Of a stretch of 64,000 nucleotides of DNA, positions 55,326-63,165 are shown one piece after another. The translations under genes were made by a program, and so were the position numbers. Origin of the DNA: Gemmatimonadota bacterium. Its GTDB lineage: Bacteria > Gemmatimonadota > Gemmatimonadetes > Longimicrobiales > Gaopeijiaceae. Within the stretch, counting starts at the first letter, position 1. Every line of letters begins with the position of its first letter. The DNA lies in contig JAJEBW010000018.1 in assembly GCA_022822325.1 (NCBI GenBank), positions 124,001-188,000 of the forward strand, given 5' to 3'. The notes under the pieces were generated by a model. The model ran no database searches, was not told the DNA's origin, and was given only the letters and a program-made list of their open reading frames with translations.

Positions 55326-56531
55326 TTGACCGGACGCTGTTGCGAGGCGAGCTTTTCGCCCCGTCGGCATGCAATTCCCCTTGAAGTCATCGGTTATTCC
55401 CGGAGCGAGGTTCGCCCCCTGGTCCATTGCAGCGAGATTCCCGTCCGGTCGTCCGCAGGCGGGTATGTGGTCCGCGTGGGCGCTTCCGTGCGCCGTCTGC
55501 TCCCCGGGCTGGCGGGAGAAGCGGCCCCGTCGGGGCGGTGCGCGCTGATCTCCGACCGGACCGTTGCCGGGATCTGGGGCGCGGCGGTGGAGGGACTGCT
55601 GGCCGGGGCGGGGCTGGATGTCGTGCCGGCCTTCTTTCCGCCGGGCGAAGCCTCGAAGACGCGAGAGATGTGGGCGCGCCTCACCGACCGGCTCATGGAT
55701 GCGCGGCTCGGGCGCGATTGCTGCGTCGTGGCGCTGGGGGGCGGCGTGACCGGCGATCTGGCCGGGTTTGTGGCCGCCACCTTCCTGCGCGGCGTGCCCT
55801 TCGTCCAGATGCCGACCACCACCCTGGCGATGATCGACGCCGCGGTGGGGGGGAAGACCGGAGTGGATCATCCCGCGGGCAAGAACCTGGTCGGGGCCTT
55901 CCACGCGCCGCGCGCGGTCCTGGCCGATCCGGAATTCCTGGCCACACTCGACCGGAGAACCCGTGCGCAGGGCTACGCCGAGGCGATGAAGCACGGGATC
56001 ATTGTGGACGCGCCGCACGCCGAATGGCTGGCCGGCCGCGCCGGGGCGCTCCTGGGCGGGGAAGCGGGGGTGGTGGAGGAAGCGGTGGTGCGCTCGGTGC
56101 AGATCAAGGCGCAGGTGGTCTCGGAGGACGAGTTCGAGGCCGGCCGCCGGAGAATCCTGAACTTCGGGCACACGGTGGCGCACGCGCTCGAGCTCGACTC
56201 GGGCTACAGCCTGCCGCACGGCGAGGCGGTCGCGGCCGGGATGGCGATCGAGGCCCGCATCGGCGAACTCCTCGGGGTGACGCGGAAGGGGACGGCGGCG
56301 GCGGTGGCCGGGCTGGTGCGCGCTCTGGAGCTGCCCGGCGGCGCTCCCCTCGCCGGACGGGGCCGCGAACTGGCGCGTCTCATGGCGCGGGACAAGAAGA
56401 CGCGATCGGGTGTAGTCCATATGGTGCGGCTGGAGGAGCTGGGGAAGACGGGATCGGGCGCGGATGCCACGGTGGCGATCCCCGAGGACCGCCTGGCGCG
56501 CCTCCTGGAGGAATCGGCGCGGGGCGCCTGA
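55326..56531 (+). CDS. aroB: 3-dehydroquinate synthase
   Basis: Up to 401 residues from TTG 55326; the conserved part begins near residue 40 (GGYVVRVGASVRRL), so the real start may be downstream. Second enzyme of the shikimate pathway, converting DAHP to 3-dehydroquinate with NAD and a metal. The motifs are present: FFPPGEASKTREMWARLTDR, ALGGGVTGDLAGFVAATFLR, PTTTLAMIDAAVGGKTGVDH, GYAEAMKHGIIVD, LNFGHTVAHALELDSGYSLP, and HGEAVAAGM with the zinc His and Glu residues. ARDKKTRSGVVHMVRLEELG is the usual C-terminal region. Single divergent gene, followed after 105 bp by an acyl-CoA synthetase. Confidence 0.95.
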   Translation: MTGRCCEASFSPRRHAIPLEVIGYSRSEVRPLVHCSEIPVRSSAGGYVVRVGASVRRLLPGLAGEAAPSGRCALISDRTVAGIWGAAVEGLLAGAGLDVVPAFFPPGEASKTREMWARLTDRLMDARLGRDCCVVALGGGVTGDLAGFVAATFLRGVPFVQMPTTTLAMIDAAVGGKTGVDHPAGKNLVGAFHAPRAVLADPEFLATLDRRTRAQGYAEAMKHGIIVDAPHAEWLAGRAGALLGGEAGVVEEAVVRSVQIKAQVVSEDEFEAGRRRILNFGHTVAHALELDSGYSLPHGEAVAAGMAIEARIGELLGVTRKGTAAAVAGLVRALELPGGAPLAGRGRELARLMARDKKTRSGVVHMVRLEELGKTGSGADATVAIPEDRLARLLEESARGA

Positions 56532-56636
56532 ATCCCCTGCCGCCTTGTCCGCGTTCGGTTTCTCCCCGACATTTCGGGCGGCGAGAAGGCGGTGCCCGAG
56601 CGGGTTCGCCGCGCCGCAAAGCCGGCTGGAGGATGC

Positions 56637-58256
56637 ATGGCGCCACCTGAGCGCTCCCCGAAAACCCAAGTCGTTTCGTCGGTCCTTTGGGACCGGGCCC
56701 GCCGCGCCCCGGAGGCTCCCTTTCTGCTGGCGGGGGAATCGGTCTTCAGCTACGGAGAGGTCGCGCTCCAATCCGGTGCGCTGGCCGCCGCGCTTGCCAA
56801 TCTGGGCGTGGAGCGGGGCGACCGGATCGCGCTCGTGCTTCCAGCCGGGCCCGAATTCGCCATCTCCGCCTTTGCGGCCTCCCGCCTGGGAGCGACGCTC
56901 GTCCCCCTCAACCCCCGCACCCCGCCCGCCGACCTGCGCTACATGCTGCGACATTCCGGCGCGGTCTGCGCGGTCACCGTCGAGGGGGCCTTCGGAAAGG
57001 ACTACCTGCAGCTCTTCGAGGATCTCCTGGACGACCTCCCCGAGCTGGAATACGTGGTCACGGTGGGCGAGGAGGATCTCTGGTACGACGACCAGATCTT
57101 CCAGTGGGAGGATCTCCTCTCGGCGGGCAGCGGCCGCCAGGTGCCCGCGCGCGAAACCGACGCGGACGCGCCCTTCGCGATCGCCTACACCGCCGGAACC
57201 ACCGGCAAGCCCAAGGGGGTCGCGCTCTCGCACCGCAACCTCCTCCACGCCGCCGCCGCCACCAACGCCGCCGCCGGTCTGGCGCCCGCCGACGTCGTCG
57301 TTGGCGTCACCGCCCTGTCGCATGTCTTCGGCCTCGGTCCGGGGCTGCTGGGAACGGCGCTCGGCGGCGCCGCCCTGGTTCTCTCGGACGCTCCCCGCGC
57401 GGCCGAGATCCTGGATCTCGCACAGCGTTGGCGCGCCACGGTCCACCATGGAGTCCCCGCACTCTTCGCCCGGGAGCTGCGCGAGATTCGCCGCCGCGGG
57501 TCGGCTCCGGCCACGATCCGGCTCTGCATCGCCTCGGGCGCGCCCCTCGACGAATCGCTGGCGCGACGCATCGAAGGGGCCTTCGGCGTCCCCGTGCTGC
57601 GGGCCTATTCGCTCACCGAAGCGGCCTCCACCCTCGCCATCGCCCACCCCCGCGATCCCCCCGGGAAGCGGTATCCGACCGTCGGCCGGCCGGTCGCCGG
57701 AACCACCGTCCGCGTCACCGACGACGACGGCGCCGAGCTCGAACGGGGCCGGGCGGGCGAGATTCGGGTGCGGGGTCCGGGCGTCATGCTGGGCTACTAC
57801 CGCCAGCCGCGGCGGACGCGCGCGGTCCTGGACGAGGACGGCTTCCTCCGCACCGGCGATCTGGGCGCCCTCGACGAGGACGGTTTCCTGCACCTGCGGG
57901 GGCGCCGCGGCGATGTCGTCATTCGCGACGGAGTCAAGGTTCAGCCACGCGAGGTGGAGGGCCGCCTGGCGCTGCATCCGGCGGTCGAGGGGTGCGCCGC
58001 GGTGGGAGTTCCCGACGAAAATCTGGGCGAGGCTCTGTGCGCCTGCGTCGTCCGGGTCGAGGGCGGCGTGGGGACCGAAGAGGAAATTCGCGCATGGTGC
58101 GCGGCCGCCCTCCCGGAATACAAGGTTCCCGATCTTGTTATCTTCATTGATTCTCTTCCCCTGACCCGCACCGGCACGGTGTGGAGGCGGGAACTCGCGC
58201 GGCGGGTGGCGGCAAGCCATGCGGCGGGCGGGAAGCACATCCGCAGGACCGAGTGA
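56637..58256 (+). CDS. AMP-dependent acyl-CoA synthetase/ligase lacking the A10 lysine
   Basis: 539 residues from ATG 56637 (GGAGG before it). ANL superfamily: A3 loop TAGTTGKPKGVALSHRN at 185-201, A5 AYSLTEAASTLAIAHP, A7 FLRTGDLGALDEDGFLHLRG and A8 RRGDVVIRDGVKVQPREVEG. The C-terminal A10 motif, normally PRTATGKVLRREL with a catalytic Lys for adenylation, reads LTRTGTVWRREL here: Thr514 takes the place of the Lys. It may thus be impaired in adenylate formation, act only in the thioester half-reaction, or work with a partner. Substrate unknown. The following NYN gene starts four bases after the stop. Confidence 0.9.
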   Translation: MAPPERSPKTQVVSSVLWDRARRAPEAPFLLAGESVFSYGEVALQSGALAAALANLGVERGDRIALVLPAGPEFAISAFAASRLGATLVPLNPRTPPADLRYMLRHSGAVCAVTVEGAFGKDYLQLFEDLLDDLPELEYVVTVGEEDLWYDDQIFQWEDLLSAGSGRQVPARETDADAPFAIAYTAGTTGKPKGVALSHRNLLHAAAATNAAAGLAPADVVVGVTALSHVFGLGPGLLGTALGGAALVLSDAPRAAEILDLAQRWRATVHHGVPALFARELREIRRRGSAPATIRLCIASGAPLDESLARRIEGAFGVPVLRAYSLTEAASTLAIAHPRDPPGKRYPTVGRPVAGTTVRVTDDDGAELERGRAGEIRVRGPGVMLGYYRQPRRTRAVLDEDGFLRTGDLGALDEDGFLHLRGRRGDVVIRDGVKVQPREVEGRLALHPAVEGCAAVGVPDENLGEALCACVVRVEGGVGTEEEIRAWCAAALPEYKVPDLVIFIDSLPLTRTGTVWRRELARRVAASHAAGGKHIRRTE

Positions 58257-58260
58257 CACC

Positions 58261-60132
58261 ATGATCAATCCCCATGCGAGGCCGCCCCACGCGGAAACCG
58301 GCCCCAACCCTTCCCACCAGGCGCCCAACGCCGCGTTGCTCATCGACTTCGACAACGTCACCATGGGCATGCGCAGCGATCTGGCCAGGGAGCTCAAGAA
58401 TCTCCTCGACTCCGACATCATCAAGGGCAAGGTCACCGTGCAGCGCGCCTACGCCGACTGGCGCCGCTATCCGCAGTACATCGTCCCCCTCTCCGAGGCG
58501 TCGATCGACCTCATCTTCGCCCCCGCCTACGGAAGCTCCAAGAAGAACGCCACCGACATCCGCATGGCGATCGACGGGATGGAGCTGGTCTTCATCCGCC
58601 CCGAGATCGGCACCTTCATCCTGCTGACCGGCGACTCCGACTTCTCCAGCCTGGTGCTCAAGCTGAAGGAATACGGCAAGTACGTCATCGGAATCGGAAT
58701 CCAGGAGTCCACCTCCGACATTCTGGTGCAGAACTGCGACGAGTACTACTCCTACGCGGGGATCACCGGGCTGAGCAAGACGACCGGCGGCGATGCGGCC
58801 CCCGATGCGTGGGACTGCGTGGAGGAAGCGGTGCAGCGAATGGTTGCGCGCGGCGACGTCATGCGATCGGACCGGCTCAAGCAGGTCATGATGGATCTGT
58901 CGCCCGGATTCAACGAGCGCGGCCTCGGCTTCAAGAGCTTCACCAGGTTTCTGGTCGAAGCGGCCAACAAGGGTTTGCTGGAGATCAGGCGCGGCCAGAA
59001 CGGGCAGTACGACATCATGCCGCGAGGGAAGAAGGCGACCGCCCCCGCATCGCGCGGACCGGCCGCGAACGGAAACGGGCAGCGCGGCAGAAAGAGGCGG
59101 CAACCCCGCCCGTCCGCCTCCGAAGCCGCCTCGCGCGAACAGGCCCGGGCCCCGGCGGCCGATGCCCCGGCGCCGGCGCGGAACAGGCGTGGCAAGCCGG
59201 ATCCGGCCCCCGCGCTGAAGCTTCTGGTGCGCGCGGTCGGAGAGCTGAGCGAGAGCAATTCCGCGGGCGGGGGGAATGGCGCGGTGCGCGACTCCGAGGT
59301 CAAGCGGCGGATGCTGGACATCGATCGCGGCTTCAACGAGGGCGCCTTCGGGTTCGGCAAGTTCAGCCGGTTCCTGGCCTGGGCCGAGAGCGAGGGCGCG
59401 GTCCGGCTGGGGCGCGGCAATGCCGGCAGCTTCGAGGTCCGTCTGGCGCCTGCGAGCGAAGGCCGGGCGCACCCGGGCCACCGGGATCGGTCCGCCGGAA
59501 CCGACGACGAACCGGCGCCGTCCGAGAGCGCGGCGGCTCGCCGAAGGGCTTCCTCCCCCGGCAAGAAGGCGCAGCCCCGGCCCGACGAAGATGGCTCTCC
59601 CATCCGGGCAAAGATCCTGGGACTGCCCACCAGCGAGAGCGCGATCAAGCGGTACCTCGCACACCGCTACAAGGGCGTCGGGATCAAGACCGCCGAGAAG
59701 CTCGTGGAGGCCTTCGGGAGCGAACTCTTCGAGGTGCTGCAGGCCGAACCCGAGCGCGTTCGCAAGGTGCTGGTCCGGGTGCGGGCCGAGAGTGTGCTGA
59801 CCGCCTGGGAGCTGGATTACAGGCGGCGCGCGGACAGGTTGGCGGCGAAGAAACGGGAGGCCCGGCGCGAGGCCGCGGCCGCCCGGGATCGCGATGCGGC
59901 GGCTTCGTCGCGCGGTGCAAGAGACGGTGCGAAGGGCGAGGCTGCCCCGGCGGTTTCGCAGGAGGCCGGCGCGAATCCGGAGAGCGCGGCCGGCGCGGAT
60001 CCCGCCGGGGCCGACCGCGAAGAAGAGCCTCTGCTGGCGGTCAGTGCGGTGGCCGAGGGGATGGGCGCCCGTCCGGGATTGTTGGGAAGGCTGGGCTGGG
60101 GCCGGCGCAAGCGCAAGGATGAGGACGGCTGA
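58261..60132 (+). CDS. NYN (PIN-like) nuclease with two LOTUS/OST-HTH domains and a C-terminal HhH domain
   Basis: 623 residues from ATG 58261. NYN domain at about 22-165: ALLIDFDNVTMGMRSDL with Asp29 and Asp31, KNATDIRMAIDGM with Asp99, and LLTGDSDFSSLVLKL with Asp125 and Asp127, the acidic set of PIN-like RNases. LOTUS/OST-HTH domains lie at 183-252 (DVMRSDRLKQVMMDLSPGFN, GLGFKSFTRFLVEAANKG) and 318-394 (VRDSEVKRRMLDIDRGFNEG, FGFGKFSRFLAWAESEG), joined by basic disordered linkers. At 462-515 a helix-hairpin-helix like that of RecD2 reads YKGVGIKTAEKLVEAFGSEL. LOTUS domains bind RNA, including G-rich or G4 RNA; the HhH suggests DNA contact. The stop overlaps the next gene by 14 bases. Confidence 0.9.
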   Translation: MINPHARPPHAETGPNPSHQAPNAALLIDFDNVTMGMRSDLARELKNLLDSDIIKGKVTVQRAYADWRRYPQYIVPLSEASIDLIFAPAYGSSKKNATDIRMAIDGMELVFIRPEIGTFILLTGDSDFSSLVLKLKEYGKYVIGIGIQESTSDILVQNCDEYYSYAGITGLSKTTGGDAAPDAWDCVEEAVQRMVARGDVMRSDRLKQVMMDLSPGFNERGLGFKSFTRFLVEAANKGLLEIRRGQNGQYDIMPRGKKATAPASRGPAANGNGQRGRKRRQPRPSASEAASREQARAPAADAPAPARNRRGKPDPAPALKLLVRAVGELSESNSAGGGNGAVRDSEVKRRMLDIDRGFNEGAFGFGKFSRFLAWAESEGAVRLGRGNAGSFEVRLAPASEGRAHPGHRDRSAGTDDEPAPSESAAARRRASSPGKKAQPRPDEDGSPIRAKILGLPTSESAIKRYLAHRYKGVGIKTAEKLVEAFGSELFEVLQAEPERVRKVLVRVRAESVLTAWELDYRRRADRLAAKKREARREAAAARDRDAAASSRGARDGAKGEAAPAVSQEAGANPESAAGADPAGADREEEPLLAVSAVAEGMGARPGLLGRLGWGRRKRKDEDG

Positions 60133-60745
60133 CGAGGACCACGCCGCCGCTGCGGTTGCCGGCGATCGGTCTCCCGCGGAGTGGCTGCCCCGCGACGCGG
60201 CCGAGGCCGCCCGGCGGCTGCTGGGCGCCGAGCTGGTCTCTACGGTGGACGGACGCGAGACGCGAGGCCGGATCGTCGAGACCGAGGCCTATCTGGGGCT
60301 GCGCGACCCCGCGAGCCACGCCCATGAGTCGAAGGGCCGCACCCGTCGCAACGACGCCATGTTCGGTCCGGCGGGCACTCTCTACGTCTATCTCTCCTAC
60401 GGCATTCACCATTGCGCCAATGTGGTGGCCGGAGAAGACGGCGATCCCGCGGCCGTCCTGATCCGCGCGCTCGAACCCCTTGAGGGTCTCGAAACGATGA
60501 CCGGGCGCCGCCGCCGCGCGACCGAGCTGTGCAGCGGCCCGGGCCGTCTCGCGGAGGCTCTGGGGATCGCCCTGGAGCACAACCGCCACGATCTCGCCCG
60601 GCCTCCGATCCGTCTCCTCGCGGGAAGGCCGCCCTCCCCGGGCGCCATCGGCAGCTCCGGACGGATCGGGATCTCGCGGGCCGCCGACTGGCCGCTTCGC
60701 TTCTTCCTGAAGGGCCATCCGGCGGTGAAGGCTCCGAGGTGGTAG
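60119..60745 (+). CDS. DNA-3-methyladenine glycosylase (AAG/MPG family)
   Basis: 208 residues from ATG 60119, inside the end of the NYN gene. The enzyme removes alkylated and deaminated purines from DNA. Conserved blocks: AAEAARRLLGAELVSTVDGR, GRIVETEAYLGLRDPASHAH with the catalytic Glu in ETEAY, RTRRNDAMFGPAGTLYVYLS, YGIHHCANVVAGEDG, and ALEPLEGLETMTGRR. ELCSGPGRLAEALGI and ISRAADWPLRFFLKGHPAVK complete the family pattern. Family length is about 200. The overlap with the NYN-LOTUS-HhH gene means coupled translation and suggests a linked nucleic-acid function. Confidence 0.95.
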   Translation: MRTADEDHAAAAVAGDRSPAEWLPRDAAEAARRLLGAELVSTVDGRETRGRIVETEAYLGLRDPASHAHESKGRTRRNDAMFGPAGTLYVYLSYGIHHCANVVAGEDGDPAAVLIRALEPLEGLETMTGRRRRATELCSGPGRLAEALGIALEHNRHDLARPPIRLLAGRPPSPGAIGSSGRIGISRAADWPLRFFLKGHPAVKAPRW

Positions 60746-60802
60746 CTTGATTCGCGAGTGCCCGCCGGGGCCGGATCCGTCTTCCCCTTCCCCTGGACCG
60801 AC

Positions 60803-62215
60803 ATGAGCGAACCGACCTGGATCTCCATCCTTCCCCCTCTGCTCGCCATCGCGCTGGCGATCAGGACCCGGCAGGTCTATCTGTCGCTGGCGGGCGGCAT
60901 CTGGCTCGGCTGCACGATCCTGAACGGCTGGAATCCGGGGGTGGGCGCGGCCGAGACGATCGAGGCCACGGTGAGCGTGCTGGGCGATTCCTACGATGCC
61001 CGGGTCATCATGTTCACCCTGGTGATCGGCGCGGTGATCGCCACCCTCTCGGCTTCGGGCGGAGTGGCCGGCTTCGTGGCCTGGCTGGAGCGCAACCGGT
61101 GGGTGACGAGCGGCCGCCGCGCCCAGCTCATGGCCTGGCTGATCGGGGTGCTCATCTTCATCGAATCCAACATTACCGTTCTGGTGGCGGGTTCGGTGTC
61201 GCGCCCCCTCTTCGACCGTTACCGCATCTCGCGCGAAAAACTCGCCTACCTCATCGACTCGACCAGCGCGCCGATCTGCATCCTGATTCCTCTGAACGCC
61301 TGGGGCGCCTACAACCTGGGGATCCTGAACGGACTCGGGGTGGAGGATTCGCTCGGGGTCTTCCTCCGCTCCATCGTCTTCAACTTCTACTCCTTCGCGG
61401 CGGTGATCCTGGCGCTGGCGGTTGTCCTCTGGCGGATGGACTGGGGTCCGATGAAGGGGGCCGAAGCGCGCGCGGCCCGGGGCGAGGTTCTCTCCGAAGG
61501 CGCCACCCCCATGATGGACGAGGCCGTCCTGGGCTCGGACGACGATCCCCCGATTCCGCCGCGGGCGTCGAACATGGCGGCGCCGGTGCTCGCGCTCATC
61601 CTCCTGATGCCGCTGGGGCTCTGGATCACCGGCGAGGGCGATCTGCGGGAGGGCGACGGCTCCACCGCCGTTCTCTGGGCATCGCTCGGGGCGCTGGGGG
61701 TCAGTTGGATCCTGCTGCTTGCCCAGAGAGCCTTCGCGATGAGCGAACTCGTCCGCATCGCTCTCCGGGGCGCCGGCGGTCTGGTTCCCCTGGCGCTGAT
61801 CCTGCTGCTGGCGCTTGCGCTCGGCGATGTGACCGGCGATCTGGGAACGGGGCGCTACGTGGCGGGACTGGTGGAGGGAACGCTCGCTCCGGCGGTCTTC
61901 CTGCCTCTCGTTTTCGTGGTCTCGTCGGCGATCGCCTTCTCGATCGGGTCGAGCTGGGGCACCTTCGCGATCATGATTCCGATCGTGGTGCCGGCCGCCG
62001 CCTCGATGAACCTCGATCTGGCCCCCTTCCTGGCGGCGGCGCTCTCCGGCGGGATCTTCGGCGACCACTGTTCCCCCATCAGCGACACAACCGTGATATC
62101 TTCCATGGCCTCCGCCACCGATCATGTCGATCATGTGCGGACGCAGTTGCCCTATGCGCTCGCCGGGGGCGCGGTCGCCACCGTGGGATTCGCGGTCGCC
62201 GGCTCCTTCCTGTAG
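60803..62215 (+). CDS. Na+/H+ antiporter, NhaC family
   Basis: 470 residues from ATG 60803; an earlier GTG-type frame adds 15 residues without support. About 11-12 membrane helices. Family landmarks: FTLVIGAVIATLSASGGVAG, then IGVLIFIESNITVLVAGSVS, LIDSTSAPICILIPLNAWGA, the second-half helix SSAIAFSIGSSWGTFAIMIP, and GGIFGDHCSPISDTTVISSM with the Asp/His/Ser typical of NhaC. It exchanges Na+ for H+ (or moves another cation or organic acid, as in the malate-lactate branch). A long acidic cytoplasmic loop (DEAVLGSDDDPPIPPRAS) may be regulatory. No obvious operon partner. Confidence 0.9.
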   Translation: MSEPTWISILPPLLAIALAIRTRQVYLSLAGGIWLGCTILNGWNPGVGAAETIEATVSVLGDSYDARVIMFTLVIGAVIATLSASGGVAGFVAWLERNRWVTSGRRAQLMAWLIGVLIFIESNITVLVAGSVSRPLFDRYRISREKLAYLIDSTSAPICILIPLNAWGAYNLGILNGLGVEDSLGVFLRSIVFNFYSFAAVILALAVVLWRMDWGPMKGAEARAARGEVLSEGATPMMDEAVLGSDDDPPIPPRASNMAAPVLALILLMPLGLWITGEGDLREGDGSTAVLWASLGALGVSWILLLAQRAFAMSELVRIALRGAGGLVPLALILLLALALGDVTGDLGTGRYVAGLVEGTLAPAVFLPLVFVVSSAIAFSIGSSWGTFAIMIPIVVPAAASMNLDLAPFLAAALSGGIFGDHCSPISDTTVISSMASATDHVDHVRTQLPYALAGGAVATVGFAVAGSFL

Positions 62216-62415
62216 GGAGCGGCAAGTTCCCGGGGGAAGACGGTTCCGGTCGCGCGGCCACCGCCGCCGGGACGGGCGCCCGCACACCCGAATTCAGGAA
62301 GCCGGGAGCCGCGGGCGGACCGGATCTCCGGCGCCAGGCCGGAGGATGCCGGCTCATCGCCCGGAGCGCCGGCTTCGCCAACTCGAACATCAGCTTCGCC
62401 ACCTGGAGCGTCAGC

Positions 62416-63165
62416 GTGAACATCGCCGTGTGCGTCAAGCGCGTACCCGACACCGCGACCACGATCCGGATTGCGCCGGATGGCCGCGACATCGAACGAG
62501 ACGGAATCAAGTACGTCCTCAGCCCCTATGACGAGTTCGCGATCGAGGCCGCGCTGCAGCTCGTGGAGGCCGCGGGCGCCGGTCAGGTCACCCTGGTCAG
62601 CCATGGCCCCGCCGCCGCCGCCGAGTCCTTGCGGGCCGGACTGGCGCTGGGAGCCCACCGCGCGGTCCTGCTGAAAGGCGAGCCAGGAATGGACGGCTGG
62701 GCGACGGCGCAGGCGCTGGCCGCGGAGCTGTCGGAGATCGAGGCCGCGCTGGTTCTCTTCGGAGTGAAGGCGGTGGACGACGATCAGCAGCAGGTGGGAC
62801 CGATGGTGGCCGAGCTGCTGGGGCGCCCCTGCGCGACCTCGGTGGCGGCGATGGATGTGGCGGACGGCGTGGTGAGCTGCCGCCGCGCGGTCGAGGGCGG
62901 CCGGGAGGTGGTGGAGATGGATCTGCCCGCGGTCGCCACGGTGACGAAGGGCCGCTACGAACCGCGCTTCGCCTCGCTGCGGGGAATCATGATGGCGCGG
63001 CGGCGTCCGCTGGTGGAGAGGGCGGCGGCCGGTTTCGCCTCGGAACTGGCGGTCGAGAGTCTCTCCACCCCGCCGCTGCGGCCGCCCGGTCGCGTGGTTG
63101 GCGAGGGGCCCGGGGCCGCGGCCGAGCTCGTGCGCCTGCTTCGGGAGGAGGCGAAGGTACTCTGA
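62416..63165 (+). CDS. etfB: Electron transfer flavoprotein beta subunit
   Basis: 249 residues from GTG 62416 with GGAGCG upstream. NIAVCVKRVPDTATTIRIAP and LSPYDEFAIEAALQLVEAAG open the family fold. AMP-binding region: LFGVKAVDDDQQQVGPMVAE. The signature VEGGREVVEMDLPAVATVTK, then GRYEPRFASLRGIMMARRRP are clear. With EtfA it passes electrons from acyl-CoA dehydrogenases to the quinone pool. Its stop shares a base with the etfA start (TGATG). It may serve the fatty-acid or CoA-ester oxidation indicated by the cluster at 18-23 kb. Confidence 0.97.
   Translation: MNIAVCVKRVPDTATTIRIAPDGRDIERDGIKYVLSPYDEFAIEAALQLVEAAGAGQVTLVSHGPAAAAESLRAGLALGAHRAVLLKGEPGMDGWATAQALAAELSEIEAALVLFGVKAVDDDQQQVGPMVAELLGRPCATSVAAMDVADGVVSCRRAVEGGREVVEMDLPAVATVTKGRYEPRFASLRGIMMARRRPLVERAAAGFASELAVESLSTPPLRPPGRVVGEGPGAAAELVRLLREEAKVL

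Noticed and set aside
55140..58436. A 1098-codon minus-strand open frame
   Set aside because: Antisense to aroB and the acyl-CoA synthetase, both of which have complete motifs; the minus-strand translation has no recognisable domain.
60041..62287. A 748-codon minus-strand open frame rich in His, Arg and Gly
   Set aside because: Antisense of the glycosylase and NhaC antiporter genes; no start context and no domain.
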